A stretch of DNA of 64,000 nucleotides, from the NCBI GenBank assembly GCA_029582265.1, contig CM055828.1:28040618-28104617 (forward strand). Reading direction: 5' to 3'. Both the position numbers and the translations under genes were made by a program. The notes under the pieces were generated by a model, which was not told the DNA's origin, made no database searches, and saw nothing but the letters and a program-made list of their open reading frames with translations. The DNA comes from Zoroaster sp. YZ-2022. Lineage: Eukaryota; Echinodermata; Asteroidea; Forcipulatida; Zoroasteridae. How positions within the stretch are numbered: the first letter of the stretch is position 1; each line of letters starts with the position of its first letter. Below, piece by piece: positions 1-12,010 of this stretch.

Positions 1-185
1 CTACTCAATTGAGCATTTCACATGGTGTCACCGCATGGTGTCTTACTTATCATCCTCACCATGCAAAGTTACAAGTTTTACCTAACTTTATATAAGTGAA
101 AAATCTTTGTTATGGTACGATTGTCACTGAGTCCAGCTTCCTATTGTGAACTGGAAGTGAACTACAAGTTAGTGATCAATACAAA

Positions 186-219
186 CATGGAGGAAGGAAA
201 TACATTTCCTTCCTCCATG
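186..219. repeat. Perfect hairpin, 15-bp arms
   Basis: CATGGAGGAAGGAAA and its exact reverse complement are separated by TACA. A related hairpin (core CCATGGAGGAAGA) is at 21077-21105, and a half copy (TTCCTTCCTCCATGG) is near 7880. A small repeat family seems likely. Confidence 0.85.
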
Positions 220-459
220 ATACAAATAATGCTTCATTTCATAGAACAAAATGGCTTGCCCCAACTGATGTCATTATGACTAATGCTTTGTCGAATATTT
301 CCAGTCTTATAAAAGTTTAAAGGATCCGGTCTTTCTCAAAGGCGAAATCGGTTTATGTAAAATGTCACCCCCCCCCCCCCAATCTGGGTGAGTTGGACGG
401 CATTTCAACGTAAGCCACACCTCTTTCATAATTATGGTGTAGTTAAAAAAATCCACTAT

Positions 460-743
460 CATGGGCGGATCCAGAACATTTTTTAGGGGGGGGGCTGAGA
501 ATCAAAAACAATTATTTTTCAGTACTACAAAGGGTGCCGCCACTTCCTATGCGCAACGGTTAGTACAGTACTAAGTAGGTCACCTCCTTATGTTTATCCC
601 GCACACTGTGGGAATGGGAGTGCGTTCTCCCCTCCCCTCCCTCTCTCTCTCTCTTTTTCTCTCCTTTTTAAATATTTTTTAACGATTTTAGGGGGGGCTA
701 CAGCCCCCTTAGCCCCCCCCCCCCCGCCCTGGATCCGCCAATG
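460..743 (+). mobile_element. 284-bp MITE, CATGGGCGGATCC ends, 5-bp target duplication
   Basis: The terminal inverted repeats are CATGGGCGGATCC on the left and the complement of CATTGGCGGATCC on the right, flanked by ACTAT on both sides (455-459 and 744-748). The interior has poly-G/poly-C runs and a CT-rich tract. A second copy in inverse orientation is at 29834-30100. There is no coding capacity. The 5-bp duplication is compatible with a hAT-related or similar cut-and-paste element. Confidence 0.8.
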
Positions 744-1043
744 ACTATACTGTACAAGCCGGAATGAATTGCCTACTTTTTCTTTCAAGAATATTAAGGC
801 ATACAGAAGAAATCGTAAAGTACTATAGTTGATTGTGATTTAAGAGGTTTTGCAAAAGATTGGAATCTTACTAATGGCTACATTTTAGCGATGAAACATA
901 GGCCCATAGCAATCGTGAAAAAGACGTGAGCGACAGGTTGAAAAATAAGTGCGCGCGACGTTGATACGGACATTACCTGGTACCTCAAAGTTGATTTTGT
1001 TTTTAATGATCGGCAAAACACATTCCTGTGCTGAAACCATTAC

Positions 1044-1255
1044 CTTTCACGCCACAAACCAGCCTAGCAGTCTGCCCGATCTCTACCACCCTACTCTGAG
1101 GTTTGAAGGTGAACCGAGGTGCCGAAGCGCGGTGCGTGGTGATGCGTACCGTGCGCTCAGGCACCATTTTATCCGGCGATCTGCCGCCCCTGGCCCTGCC
1201 TCCGCGGCTTCCTCGAGCGAGCCACGATTCGCCGAGGTTGTCGACTATTTCATCA
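1044..1255 (-). CDS. Exon: Arg/Gly-rich linker and start of an Ig domain
   Basis: A GC-rich 212-nt exon with a good acceptor (TTAATTCCTACAG|T) and donor (AAAG|GTAATG, phase 1). It encodes DEIVDNLGESWLARGSRGG, a basic stretch, then APRFTFKPQSRVVEIGQTAR and LVCGVKG. That is the A-to-B strand part of an I-set Ig, including the first Cys. The rest of the domain (core Trp, second Cys) must lie left of the window. It needs a preceding exon ending in phase 2. Confidence 0.7.
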
Positions 1256-2122
1256 CTGTAGGAATTAAGAACACCATCAAAAGATACAATCCCTCTGTAT
1301 AACCTTGAAGAGAATGGCTGGAAATATTGCACACTGAAACCATGCTGAAATCTATACTTTGATATAAATTAGCCTGACCATCCTCCATGGCCTGACGTTC
1401 CTTTGAGCCTACGAAACCATTTTTTGACTGTGAGCCTATACAGCCTCTATTCATCCAGGGCATAAATAAGAGAAATATGAAATTAAAATCAACTCATCTG
1501 TTAACTCATACATTAACAATGTTGTGAGATCTACTGAACAAGCAGTCTATATTTAAAAGAAAAAACAAAAAAACACAAACCCGATTTGGATAGAATTTGT
1601 AAACAATGATTTTGCGGTAGCTTTAAGAGAGTTGCATCACGTATTCCCAATGCAGTAACGCAAACATACAGTGGGGATGGGAAATAATTATGGTGATTTT
1701 GGCTTTTTCTTAATCCACTTAATCTTGGTGATTAGGCTTCAACAGACGCGTAATCCTTCAATTCCAGACAGGCTTAAAAGATTACAGTGACTGGAGGCTT
1801 CAATGACACTTTGTGTTTGTCAAACAAATTATCGCTACAATCGGTTGGGGTTAGATTGCTGAATTATCAAGCTAGCGTGAAAAGGCTAAGAATGCCCATC
1901 AATCCCCATCAATCCCCATGATGTGACATGGATCCAGGGTCTTGAAAAAAAAAGGGGGTGGGAGGCACTATGCCAAAAAGGGGAACACAAAAAATGTATG
2001 GTACATTTACATATATGGCGATAAAAAAGGGGGAACATACCACTTCACCCTCCCCCTCCCCCCGGATCCATCAATGGTTACACGTGCGCAGGCATGGAAT
2101 TTCATTCTTGAGTAAAGGGCAC
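1256..2122. other. Intron-like, no gene seen
   Basis: AT-rich. Near 1928-2075 two GGATCC-containing ends and purine-rich runs resemble a decayed relative of the 460-743 MITE, but no target duplication is visible. Confidence 0.5.
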
Positions 2123-2222
2123 ATCCATTGCAATATTCGAATGTCTGGGAACAGTTTCAAGGGGAAACCATGCCGGCCAAGACCAGTGAAACGGGGACCG
2201 CGACCTCCGTGGAATTCCAGGC
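2123..2222 (-). CDS. Weak candidate exon, Gly/Arg-rich
   Basis: A GC-rich 100-nt island. Minus-strand reading from acceptor TGCACAG|GC gives LEFHGGRGPRFTGLGRHGF, then PLKLFPDIRILQW, ending at a poor donor AT|GTGCCC. This solution would carry phase 1 (from 8664) to phase 2 (needed at 1255), which no other candidate here does. The plus strand is also open through the island, so strand and reality are uncertain. Confidence 0.28.
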
Positions 2223-2454
2223 CTGTGCATGTAGCCAGATATTATTTGCCAGACGGAAAGGAGACGCATCATCATCCTTCCATCGTGTGACAATAGAGAA
2301 AGGGTGTGACTAAGTTGAGAGTGCTAGCTTTTGAACTGGTCTTTCCTCAGCCCCAACCTTCGTCCAAAGGCAGTGAACCTTCCTCCACTATGCTATACTA
2401 TAGGCTATCTCTCAGAATCCTCTTCAACCCTGGTCAGCCCTCTTCGGTAATAAA

Positions 2455-2491
2455 ACCAGTTTTACTGGTAAAACTGACCAGTAAAACTGGT
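2455..2491. repeat. Perfect inverted repeat, 15-bp arms
   Basis: ACCAGTTTTACTGGT (2455-2469), a 7-base spacer and its exact reverse complement (2477-2491). Each arm is itself nearly palindromic. Its role is unknown. Confidence 0.9.
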
Positions 2492-3762
2492 CTCGTCGAA
2501 TAGAAATATACTTATAGGTTATTCTGACTAGAGTGATCTCTAAAGTGGTTTCCAGTTTTTATTGTTGTCTTTTATACTGGGCCGTTAAAGACTGTGCTGT
2601 TCCAAAACTGATAAGGACGTTATGTAAAAAAATACAACAGCAAGGTCTAATATACAGCTCATTTAATTCACCTACAAATATTAATATGTAGGCCCATGTC
2701 TTAATGTAAGGACTTAAATAATAGGACGGTCGTAACATAAACGCTTATTTAATAAACACTTAAAACAGTTCTTCAAAACAAAATATCTTAAAAACATCAT
2801 TTCGATTCCAGAAGTGATTTCCTGTTTTTTAGTAAAACATTCAAAGTGAATAGGCCAAGACCTATAGGGTACATCTTTGCCCTTTCATTGGTGCAAACAA
2901 AATAATATGAATCATTGAATATTATGCCAAGTTATGCATGCCGTACTCAAACTCTACCCTGATACCAAACTTATGCAAATAAAAACTTAAACTTTGTGTG
3001 CGCAGGGTGCCCACGCTTTGACCCCAGACCTGGTGAAGTAACCAGCCCGATATATTTTGGTATTTAAGGTTCAGTATTGACCCTCAAAAACGTCTGTAAG
3101 TACCAGCTAACCAAACGAGTATAGATTCTTTCGAAAGGGTCAAACAAACACTTCTGAACGGATCCTACTGAAGACTTGGAAGTAAATACAAAGATGAACA
3201 TAGTTTGCCAATAGAGGGCTCAAAACCCCAAACGTGTGCTTAAAATTAACATCCAAAGGACAAACCGAATTAATTGATCTATTTAGCTATGGTGAATTAA
3301 ATAACGTAGAAAACATTTCTTCTAGTGGATAAAACGATGTGATGCAGTTTTGAAATAATAACATGCAAGTTCATCAATAACATCATAGCCTATACCTGTA
3401 TTTATTCAGTACCAACCAAAAAAACATAAAACAATCAAAAAACATAAAACAGCGAAAAAAGGATTCGTAATAATGTTTTTCGATCATTACAAACAAATTC
3501 ATTCCGATGAGTGGCTCAAACAATTGAAGATTTTAAGCTAGTGATTTCTATTTCCATTAGTGATAATAATGGAGTTGCTCATTGTTGCATTTAAATGTGT
3601 TTATTATTTGAAGTACAATTTGAATATTTGAATACAATATTCAAATTTTATTATTTGAATACAATTTTGTGCTCAAGCATAGTTTGAACAAGGTAAAGAA
3701 ATAGGCCTACATTATATTGTGCACTTACACACCGTTCAAAATAAAACATCGTTGGATGTGGA

Positions 3763-4262
3763 GTGTCGTGGCCGAGCGGTCTAGCTTACCGGACTCAAGT
3801 TCTGGTGTTAGCCGCAGAATGTGGGATCGAATCCCGGCCGTGACACTTGTGTCCTTGAGCAAGACACTTAACCATAATTGCTTCTCTCCACCCAGGGGTT
3901 AAATGGGTACCTGTGAGGGCAGAGTTGGTTGATTAGCCCTATATGCGCTGCAATGGCAGCAATTGAGCTGTATACTCCCCAGGGAGCTGAGACGGTTTCA
4001 GGAATGATTTATGAGCCTTATGAGCAGGGGTAATGATATAATGCGCCTTGAGCACCACTTAGTTGGTGGATACGTGCGCTATATAAGTCAACTTATTATA
4101 ATTATAATTATAATTATAATAATTATAGTTATAATAATTATAATTATAATTATAATAATTATAGTTATAATAATTATAATTATAGTTATAATTATAATAA
4201 TTATTATTATAATTATAATAATTATAATTATAATTATTATTATAATTATTATAATTATTATG
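3763..4262 (+). mobile_element. tRNA-Leu(CAA)-derived SINE, full length, with (ATT/ATA)n tail
   Basis: The head folds as a tRNA: a 7-bp acceptor stem GTGTCGT/GTGACAC (two G-T pairs), A box TGGCCGAGCGGT, an anticodon arm with ACTCAAG as in tRNA-Leu(CAA), a variable arm, and B box GGATCGAATCC. A tRNA-unrelated body of about 240 bp (TACCTGTGAGGGCAG to GTGCGCTATATAAG) and an A/T-rich tail from 4090 follow. Two more copies are at 27269 and 61234. Confidence 0.85.
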
Positions 4263-4284
4263 TAATAGGCAGTATACTGCTAAA

Positions 4285-4512
4285 TTAAAACTTTGAAGGA
4301 ACACCATCGGCCACGATCAGAGCGGACTTTCAACAGGGCATGGAATCGGTGTCCTAGTTGAAGATGAACACAGTGACTGAAAATTACTGGCTCAAATGCA
4401 GCAGCAACGGTATAATATGACCTTATCATGTGGGGTATTATTTTCAGTCACTGAGTCAATCTAAAACTAGCACCCCAATTCCATGCCCTGTGTGACGATA
4501 CTGTCCCTTTAA
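4285..4512. mobile_element. TTAA-flanked palindromic MITE, family 'GGGACAGTATCGTCAC'
   Basis: Bounded by TTAA at both ends. The right end reads GTGACGATACTGTCCCTTTAA; the left end is diverged, with CACGATCAGAGC still readable. The interior is self-complementary around CAGTCACTGAG and GGCATGGAATCGG. Related copies are at 24145, 28741 and 51036. Confidence 0.7.
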
Positions 4513-4970
4513 CACCACTAGGGAATAAAATAAATCATATTAAACTCTGTCATCAAATATCAGGTAAATGGAAACATAGTTTTTTAGTTCTAATATCAGA
4601 AAATTGAGAGAAAAAACACTAAAACAGTGCTCAGAAGCCAATAATCAAAAACTTACCCGGAAGTAAAATAAGAACGAGCCGTTTCGTACTCCGAGTCTGA
4701 AACCGATTCTGCAGGACAAAAAGTTGAAAACATTTCTTCAATAAATATGAATGCGGTTTTTACACTGTGATATTTCTCTAGAGCAACCTAACATAGCCAT
4801 ACTATACTCAACATATGCCAGGACTTTCATTTCACTGTATGTATATAATAATAAAGGCTATTAGGCTGCATTTATAGAAAGAATTCGGTTGCATTAGTTC
4901 GGCGAAATTGTTGTTTATGTTTTATAGTGACTATGATTCTTCTCTCATCGAGCAGGCATTACAACAAGTA

Positions 4971-5277
4971 TTTCCTGTCCTACTTATACTTCCCAAACCA
5001 TAAACGCATTCCATTAATCAAACAATTTACGCACTGAGCAATTCTTCACTCACTTCAGTCCATAAAGAAATTGTAACATGTAAAAGATGTCACGCAGGCT
5101 TCATCGATCAAAATAAATACTCATTTTCCTGTCCTACTTATACTTCCCAAACCATAAACGCATTCCATTAATCAACAATTTACGGACTGAGCAATTCTTC
5201 ACTCACTTCAGTCCATAAAGAAATTGTAACATGTAAAAGATGTCACGCAGGCTTCATCGATCAAAATAAATACTCAT
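4971..5277. repeat. Tandem duplication of a 154-bp unit
   Basis: 4971-5124 and 5125-5277 are nearly identical; one A is missing and a C/G substitution occurs near ATTTACGCACTGAG. The high identity implies a recent duplication. Confidence 0.95.
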
Positions 5278-8200
5278 TTGTGTCTATCCCCGCTCCATCC
5301 CCTGAGGTACCATGGCCGAGCGGAATAGAGCATTGCAGTTGTGTTCTGATCATGGCCGAGCCGTCTGTGTCCTTTCTCTATGGTCAGAACGAGAGAATCA
5401 TGGCAACAGTATAGTTGCTAATATTACCAATGTTGTACCTTAATAACAATTTTTATGCGATCATTGCCTCAGTAAAACTGAGCATTAAAACTAACTATTT
5501 CTAAAAAATAATGTTTCTGATCGGTAGGAATAGAACGTCTGTTGTAGTGCCACTTCAGGTCACCGATAGAAGCATATGCACGTCACTAAAAAAAAAAACT
5601 CTAAATGGTAACCCGAAGCTTGTAATGAACTATAATACCATCGGATGGATACCATTAGTTATTGGGTTACCAAATTGCTTATATTGACTTCTAAAAGGAA
5701 AAGAAACTGTACAAAGTGTCGCTGTACAATTCAGCGCCCTTTGGAATAATACTTTTGTAAACAATGCAAAAACTATGGAATACTGGGTAACACTGAATTG
5801 GTGTTTGGAAAGTAGAATAGGGTAAAGGAAGGACATAGTAACAAAGTTACATTGCATGTGTGTTGTCACTGTGGTAAAGCCATGGTAGTATACAACATTG
5901 GTAAGGGGTCGGAAGGTATATGGCTGAGAAATCAATCTGTGTATGTTTTGATTGGTCGGAACATTTCCAAGTACATTAACATTCTAAAGCTGGTCAATAG
6001 AGGGCGGTAATACAACAATCCAGCATGTCAATCAAACATCACGGATTAACCAACAGGGTAAAAGGGAATTAAGTACCAAAAATACTATTTAGAAATACAC
6101 ATTTATTTTACCCATTTTGTTTTCAAGACATGTATCATACATCACAGTAGGTGCTCACGTTTTCCAGAAAACTATAAAAAATGTTTTCCTTTAAAGAAAG
6201 CAAAGGAACATTGTTTTTTACAAAGTTGTATTTTGGTGTTAACAGTCACTAAAGTTTTGAAGCAGAAAAACAACCAACAATAGATACTCCACAATGGTAA
6301 TAAGTCCCTCACCAACGGGTCAGATCGGTCACACAGAGCCAAAAGCGCAGCTAGCTAGGCTTATCCGCATGATCCACTTTTCTGTTCGTTTACAATGCTC
6401 ATTCACGCCCCACCAATTCGCTAAGGTTTCCCTTTATTGGTCATCAACATCTATATATAGAGCTGAACATGTCATCTTCTTTGACGCCGACTGTCCGTCA
6501 AAAAACACAGTGCCAGTCTTTAACAGATCTTTATTCACACTGCGGCTAACTTATTCAGACTCCTTGTACGTCTAAAACCTAGGAACACTATTCACTAGAC
6601 TCCTTGTACACGCGATTGCGATTATAACGCTAATTATCAATACAAAAAGGACCATTTCCCCTTTCAAGCCTCGGTTTGGTTACGTTTATTTCTACGGAAG
6701 AATAACAAGAGCTGGTGAATCAGATGAGGTTTAAAAAAAAAAGTTTTTCTATAAAACAATAGAAATATCTTTAGACCCAACCTGGTTGATCCAAGTTATC
6801 CCGCATTACCGCCTTCCATTTTTACCATTACCACCTTCCAATTCCTTTTTGCTACTGGGAGTATTAATTTCTGAAGCAAAATCAACCCTAACCTTAACCC
6901 TTACCCTAAAGATCATTTTTCGAACTACCCACTTCCAAGTCCCTCATGGGCCCACATTTCCCCCTCCCGATCCCTTTTTGTCACTGGGGATCCCTTTTTG
7001 TCACTGGGGATCGTCAATATCTGAAATCAATTTTAGATCACTTTCTAAGAACACTAAATCATAATTTCAGTACCGGTACTTCACACGCCACTTTTGGACA
7101 AATATCACCATTGTAAAACAAAGGGATTCACAACCATACTCCCCACTGACCATGCAATTAATAATACCACACCTAGACTTTGATATTCCTTAGAATTTGC
7201 GGAGACAAACTGTTATCAAACTGTAAACTGACAGTATCTATTCATTCAGCAATAATGTACATGGCTTCCCCTTTTCTTTTCTTTTTATAGAACTTAACAA
7301 CCGTGACTAAATGTGTTTTCAAAAGCAAAACATATTAAAGTATACCATTTAGCAGGTTAATGACGGGTACAGATCTATTTCACAAAGAACTTATCGTCTG
7401 TTAACCTAGTTGCTTTTTGTAATGACGTATACATGGCCCAAGGCAGTCAGCAAGTATTATTACTTACGGCCTAGTGAACTGGAATTAATGGAACTGGCTT
7501 TGGATTGATAACTTTGAATTCTACATTTGAACTTGTAACCTTTCACATGGGTCAGGGTCGTTGTTAATATGCTCTGTGTTTTGAATGGACTTTTGAGTTG
7601 TTCTTGACTGGAAGGCATGCGATATAGACAAGGCCTACAGGGTTGAGGGAATGGGGTTGAGGGAATGGGTTTGGGGGTACGTTTCCCGAGTGAGGTACGG
7701 CGGTGCTCCACGGATTTCCACATTTCACAGATCGAAATGCTATTATGAACAATCGTTTTGTGTAGGCCTAAATATGATCACGGTAAAATAAATTCTGCCG
7801 AAGTTGATAATTATATTTGTCGAGCAATTCAGATATCCCAGTAACTTTTTTCTACAAGGTCGACATACTATGAACACGTTTCCTTCCTCCATGGTTCAAC
7901 GAAATATGGTATATGTTTCTATTGTATAATACCATAATACATACATCATTCCAAGTCTTGCAAACACATCAGTTTTAAGGGAATTGTTTACAGGGAATTG
8001 TTTACAGGGAACTCGTAATAATGGCAAGAACTGCTTCTACTAGTATACTGATTCTCTTATTTGAATCAAGATATAGGGCATACACATAATATATAAAAAC
8101 CAAACTAAGAAAGGCTAGATAATAGTGAAAATACTTTCAGATTTCTTTTTGTATTCATTCTAATGACAGCTTTTAACAGTCACAGCACACATAGACAACA

Positions 8201-8663
8201 TTTAGATACTTGACCTTCCAAAAATAAAAACACCCGACAGAGAAACCTCATTATTTGGTGATACTCTAAATCCCCTTTACTTGATGAAACAATTACTAAA
8301 GACTAGACTGACTTTTAGAATAATATCTATATCACCAACAAAGTGCCTATATAGGCATTTATAGCAGAAAAACAATTTGCTATCTTATGACGATAACCTG
8401 ATACAGGGAATTGGTATAGCATTTGTAATCTTGGCAAAACTGCTTCAATGGATATGCTTACTTTCTTTGAATCAAGATAGGCCAACACGTAGGCCTGAAT
8501 ACATCGATCCGATACGAATGTTAAGTGTAGCCTATTATTGGTTCCTTATTTTGTTTTCACATAAATTTACAAAACATGCAAACATATGACTTGTATAATT
8601 CTGCATGACCAAAAGGTGTACTTTATTCTGGATGAAAAGAGAGAATAGTAGTTGATTTCTTAC

Positions 8664-8975
8664 CTTGCACAATCAATTCTGCCGCACTCGTAGCCTCCCC
8701 TATACTATTACTAGCTTTACAAGTGTAAATTCCCGTGTCAAAACTCTCAACCTCTTTCAGCAACAGGGTGTAAACTCCACGAGTTTTGTCAGACGTCAGC
8801 TCGACCCGGTCCGGGTCCACGGATTCATCGCCATCACCCAGCGGTTCGTCCTTGTAAAACCAGCTGACGTTTGGGGTTGGCCAGGCGTTGATTTGACATC
8901 GCATCAACACCGAGTTCTCCCCGTGGTTTTCTCCCAATCCGGCGCTCAAGACAAGCTCCTCGACGAATTCAGGTC
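8664..8975 (-). CDS. Ig I-set exon of the downstream/extended gene
   Basis: A 312-nt phase 1-1 exon (acceptor CTCGCAG|GA, donor G|GTAAGA). It encodes a full I-set Ig: PEFVEELVLSAG, VLMRCQINAW (Cys), NVSWFYKDEPLG (Trp), a longer loop (DESVDPDRVELTSDK), then DTGIYTCKASNSIG (Cys) and AELIVQ. Phase and order make it the direct successor of the 16098-17660 exon (ISK|G-PEF). The style is that of the MLCK, palladin, titin and SPEG families; the sequence does not choose among them. Confidence 0.85.
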
Positions 8976-10067
8976 CTGCGAGAGTGTAAATTTTGAGAGG
9001 AAATCGTAACAAAATACGGGGAAACTCTTCAAAAGAGATCACCTGCAACAATTAACCCACTGGGGCTGAGATGTTTCCAGGTATGGATATACGCAACAAA
9101 AGGAAAGCACTGCAATACTTGCGTGCCGAAGAAAAGACGAACTGTGCTAACAACTAATTTTGTGTCAACATGGTGTTTTTCTCTGACAAAGTTGTCCCAA
9201 TGGGGGAGGGTGCTGACTGCCGATTTGAATACAGTTACAGACTGTAAGCCTACAGCTCTCTGAATACCCGGCTTAACAAATCTATATAAGGCATGAATGG
9301 TGCATTGTTCAATTGAGAGACTGCTCAAAGTTTCGTCTGCGTACGGTGGGGAAACGTGTAGTAGTATGGATTTTCCTTGACCTAGAGTTGCGGGTCCATG
9401 ACCGTACACCACCCAAAGATAGGCCTTAACCTATATTGTGTCTTATAAGCCGATGGTGAAAAAAAGGAATATTAAACAAAAGATTGGCCTATATGTCTTC
9501 AACGTTGAATTGGTATAATTACGCTATATAGCCATTGCTAGTTCGCTGTGACATGCGAACCACTGAGGTTAGGCTTTTTAAATGTATGCACGTGTAATGA
9601 ACAATATACGTGACGTTTACATGTTCACACAGAAAACATAAGCCTACCTTGAAACGTTTCAAATTGCCAGAAAAGTTGAAACAAATCCTATATTAGAAAA
9701 ATGGGACCTTTCATTTTCGCGAACTCAAGCGTGTGGTTGTAAGGTCTTTATTTTGTTATACTTCCTTGACTGACTTATTGATTTCATGATTACCGGTATA
9801 CTATTATTAATCTTACACTAGTATTAGTAATCTCGAAAAACATAAATGATCACAGTTTTGCATATAATTTTATTTGTGTAAAGTTGGAAATGCTGTCAAA
9901 CATTAATTGATATATTAATTTGAAATATTTCTGTCTCATTAGTTGCTATCATATAAGTAAAATTTATGAAAAAAACTATGACACGTTGAAATGAATACTG
10001 CTTATGAGCACTTTCTCGTTAACGACACAACGGAAAACGCTGAAATTTTCACAGGTTAATTTTTGTA

Positions 10068-10125
10068 TACATATACATACATACATATATATATATATAC
10101 ATATATATATATACATATATATACA

Positions 10126-10189
<64 letters not shown>

Positions 10190-10307
10190 TACATACATAT
10201 ACATATACACATACATACATATATATATATACACATATATACATATACATATATATATATATACATATATACACATACATATATACACATATATATATAT
10301 ATATATA
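10068..10307. repeat. (TA/CATA)n microsatellite
   Basis: Alternating pyrimidine-purine run of TA with interspersed CATA. It is open in several frames for that reason only. It forms the left flank of the 10308-10527 MITE. Confidence 0.95.
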
Positions 10308-10526
10308 ACAGCAAAAGAAACGTCACCCCTAAAAATATTTATTATTTTCATTTTATAATTAATATAATTTGTTTAATGAAAAATATTATGAGTATGGAGT
10401 GTAACACGAACACAATGTTGCAAATTTGGTTGACCTCAAAATTCGTCATGCATGACGTCTGAGGACACATAAGCTAAACATGTTCTCATACTTATCAAAA
10501 TTTAGGGGGTGACGTTTCTTTTGCTG

Positions 10527-10527
<1 letters not shown>
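10308..10527. mobile_element. 220-bp MITE inserted in a TA microsatellite
   Basis: The inverted ends ACAGCAAAAGAAACGTCACC (left) and its complement (right) match over about 27 bases with one extra G/C. TA lies on each side (10306-10307, 10528-10529). The interior is AT-rich with no ORF. Tc1/mariner-like by target site. Confidence 0.85.
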
Positions 10528-10564
<37 letters not shown>

Positions 10565-10754
10565 TGTATATATGTATATATGTATATGTGTGTATGTGTG
10601 TAGGGGTGTATGTGTGTATGTGTGTATGTGTGTATGTGTATATGTATATGTATATATGTATATATGTGTATATGTGTATATGTGTATATGTGTATATGTA
10701 TATATGTATATATGTGTATATGTATGTGTATGTGTATGTGTATGTGGGGGTGTA

Positions 10755-10835
<81 letters not shown>

Positions 10836-10836
10836 T
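10528..10836. repeat. (TA)n/(TATG)n/(TGTATG)n microsatellite
   Basis: Compound tract: TA, then TGTATG and TATATG variants, then TA again. It separates the 10308-10527 MITE from the Penelope-like element. Confidence 0.95.
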
Positions 10837-12010
10837 TGTAGTAAAACTAGTGGAACGCTGGTAGTTGTAACTCCGAGTTTCACGCGTTATGCGATCATCA
10901 GACAACTGATAGTCACCAAGTGATTACTCCTATATATATAGGCCTACACGCGCACGTACAGGTTACTCGCTCAATGATGCGAGGTAATTACCTATTGTTT
11001 GCGGGCCTTGTGTGTAAGCTTGTTTGTTGGCAGTTTGTGGTTTGTTGACGCGGTACTGTTCCTCGTCACGTGTCATCGCTTTTGAAGTTGCAGAGGTAGA
11101 ACTTGTTTTCATGGCGGCATTTTGATATGAGTTCGGGTCGTTTGTTCAGGAGTATCCTCTTGTCGGCGTTTATGATGGAGAGCTTCTCTGTGAGGCAAAG
11201 GTTGCACCGTTTCGAGTCACTGTTGTATGCTTGAGATCTACAGGCTACCGACCAGTTGATGGTGAATGGTTTCTTGTTCCTTTTCAATTGCCAAATGTGC
11301 TTGGAGAGTTCCGTGCTGTTCTGGTACTTCTCATGCCTGAAAGACTGTGTGTGGTTGCCGTATCTTAGCTTGAATGGAGGCGCGGTGAGACCTATGTACA
11401 GATGAGAGTTGTTTGGTTGCTTAACTTCGGCATTGTAGATTATGTTGCTGGCCTGGCACTTTCCTTGTAGAGGGCATAGGTCTTTTTGCGGCAGTTGCAG
11501 TCCTTACGGTCGGTCCCTTTGTCGTTCGATGAGACTTGTTTGTTGTGTGCCTTGATGATACTGGCGATGTTGGGCATGCAGCTGTAACTGATCTTGACCG
11601 TGTTCCTGTTGAATATCTTGTTCAGTTTGGAGTTCCTCGGGAAGTGCTTGCCGATGAGTTTCAGGAATATACCGCCAATGTTTGTTGTCACGTTTTTGCT
11701 GAACCAGATGTATGTGCCAGATGACGTTGCGCTGCCTGTTCCGTTTTTCCTTAGTAGGTTGGCTATCGATGTAGGCCAGGCCTTCCGTGTATCCGCTGGA
11801 TCTTAGTGCGTCCTCGTAAGCTGGGGAGGCTTTCTTGAAGATGTCTTCATCGTGCGAGATGCCGGATATGCGTCGGCTGATAGAGGCGGGTAGGTTCTTG
11901 ATGATGTTAGGCGGGTGGTTAGACTGCTTGTGGATGTACATGGGTCGGTCGTTTGGTTTCCGGAAGGGGTAGTGCTTGCCGTTGCTCAGATTGAAGGTGA
12001 TGTCGAGAAG

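Larger units (their letters stand above)
1..1043. other. Non-coding, repeat-rich left edge
   Basis: Holds one arm of a dispersed repeat (about 1-130, found inverted at 33070-33192), a short perfect hairpin (186-219), a poly-C run (366-380) and a 284-bp MITE (460-743). I see no exon. If the minus-strand gene continues left, this is its intron. Confidence 0.6.
2223..8663. other. Long intron or intergenic stretch
   Basis: Contains the 2455-2491 hairpin, a SINE (3763-4262), a TTAA-flanked MITE (4285-4512), a 154-bp tandem duplication (4971-5277), a SINE-head relic (about 5305-5375), a 20-bp doublet (GATCCCTTTTTGTCACTGGG, about 6970-7010) and decayed pieces of the MITE with CAAAACTGCTTC (about 8020-8090 and 8390-8470). 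I see no convincing exon. Confidence 0.6.

Noticed and set aside
3763..3850. tRNA-Leu gene
   Set aside because: The tRNA-like head continues into a repeated body and simple tail shared with two other copies, so it is a SINE and not a functional tRNA gene.
4011..4307. Poly-Ile and Asn/Tyr-rich open frames
   Set aside because: Translations of the SINE's ATT/ATA tail.
6885..6912. Telomere-like AACCCT repeats
   Set aside because: Only a few irregular units (CTAACCTTAACCCTTACCCTAAAG); not a telomeric array.
6294..7064. Plus-strand frames of 92-93 codons
   Set aside because: No domain, no splice context, and partly made of a TTAACCC-like simple sequence and a 20-bp doublet.
9029..9412. Minus-strand 127-codon frame just upstream of the Ig exon
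   Set aside because: It lies across the intron side of the acceptor at 8975, has no recognised domain, and would not join in phase; probably chance.
10004..10923. Several long Tyr/Ile/Val-rich open frames on both strands
   Set aside because: They are translations of TA, CATA and TATG microsatellites.
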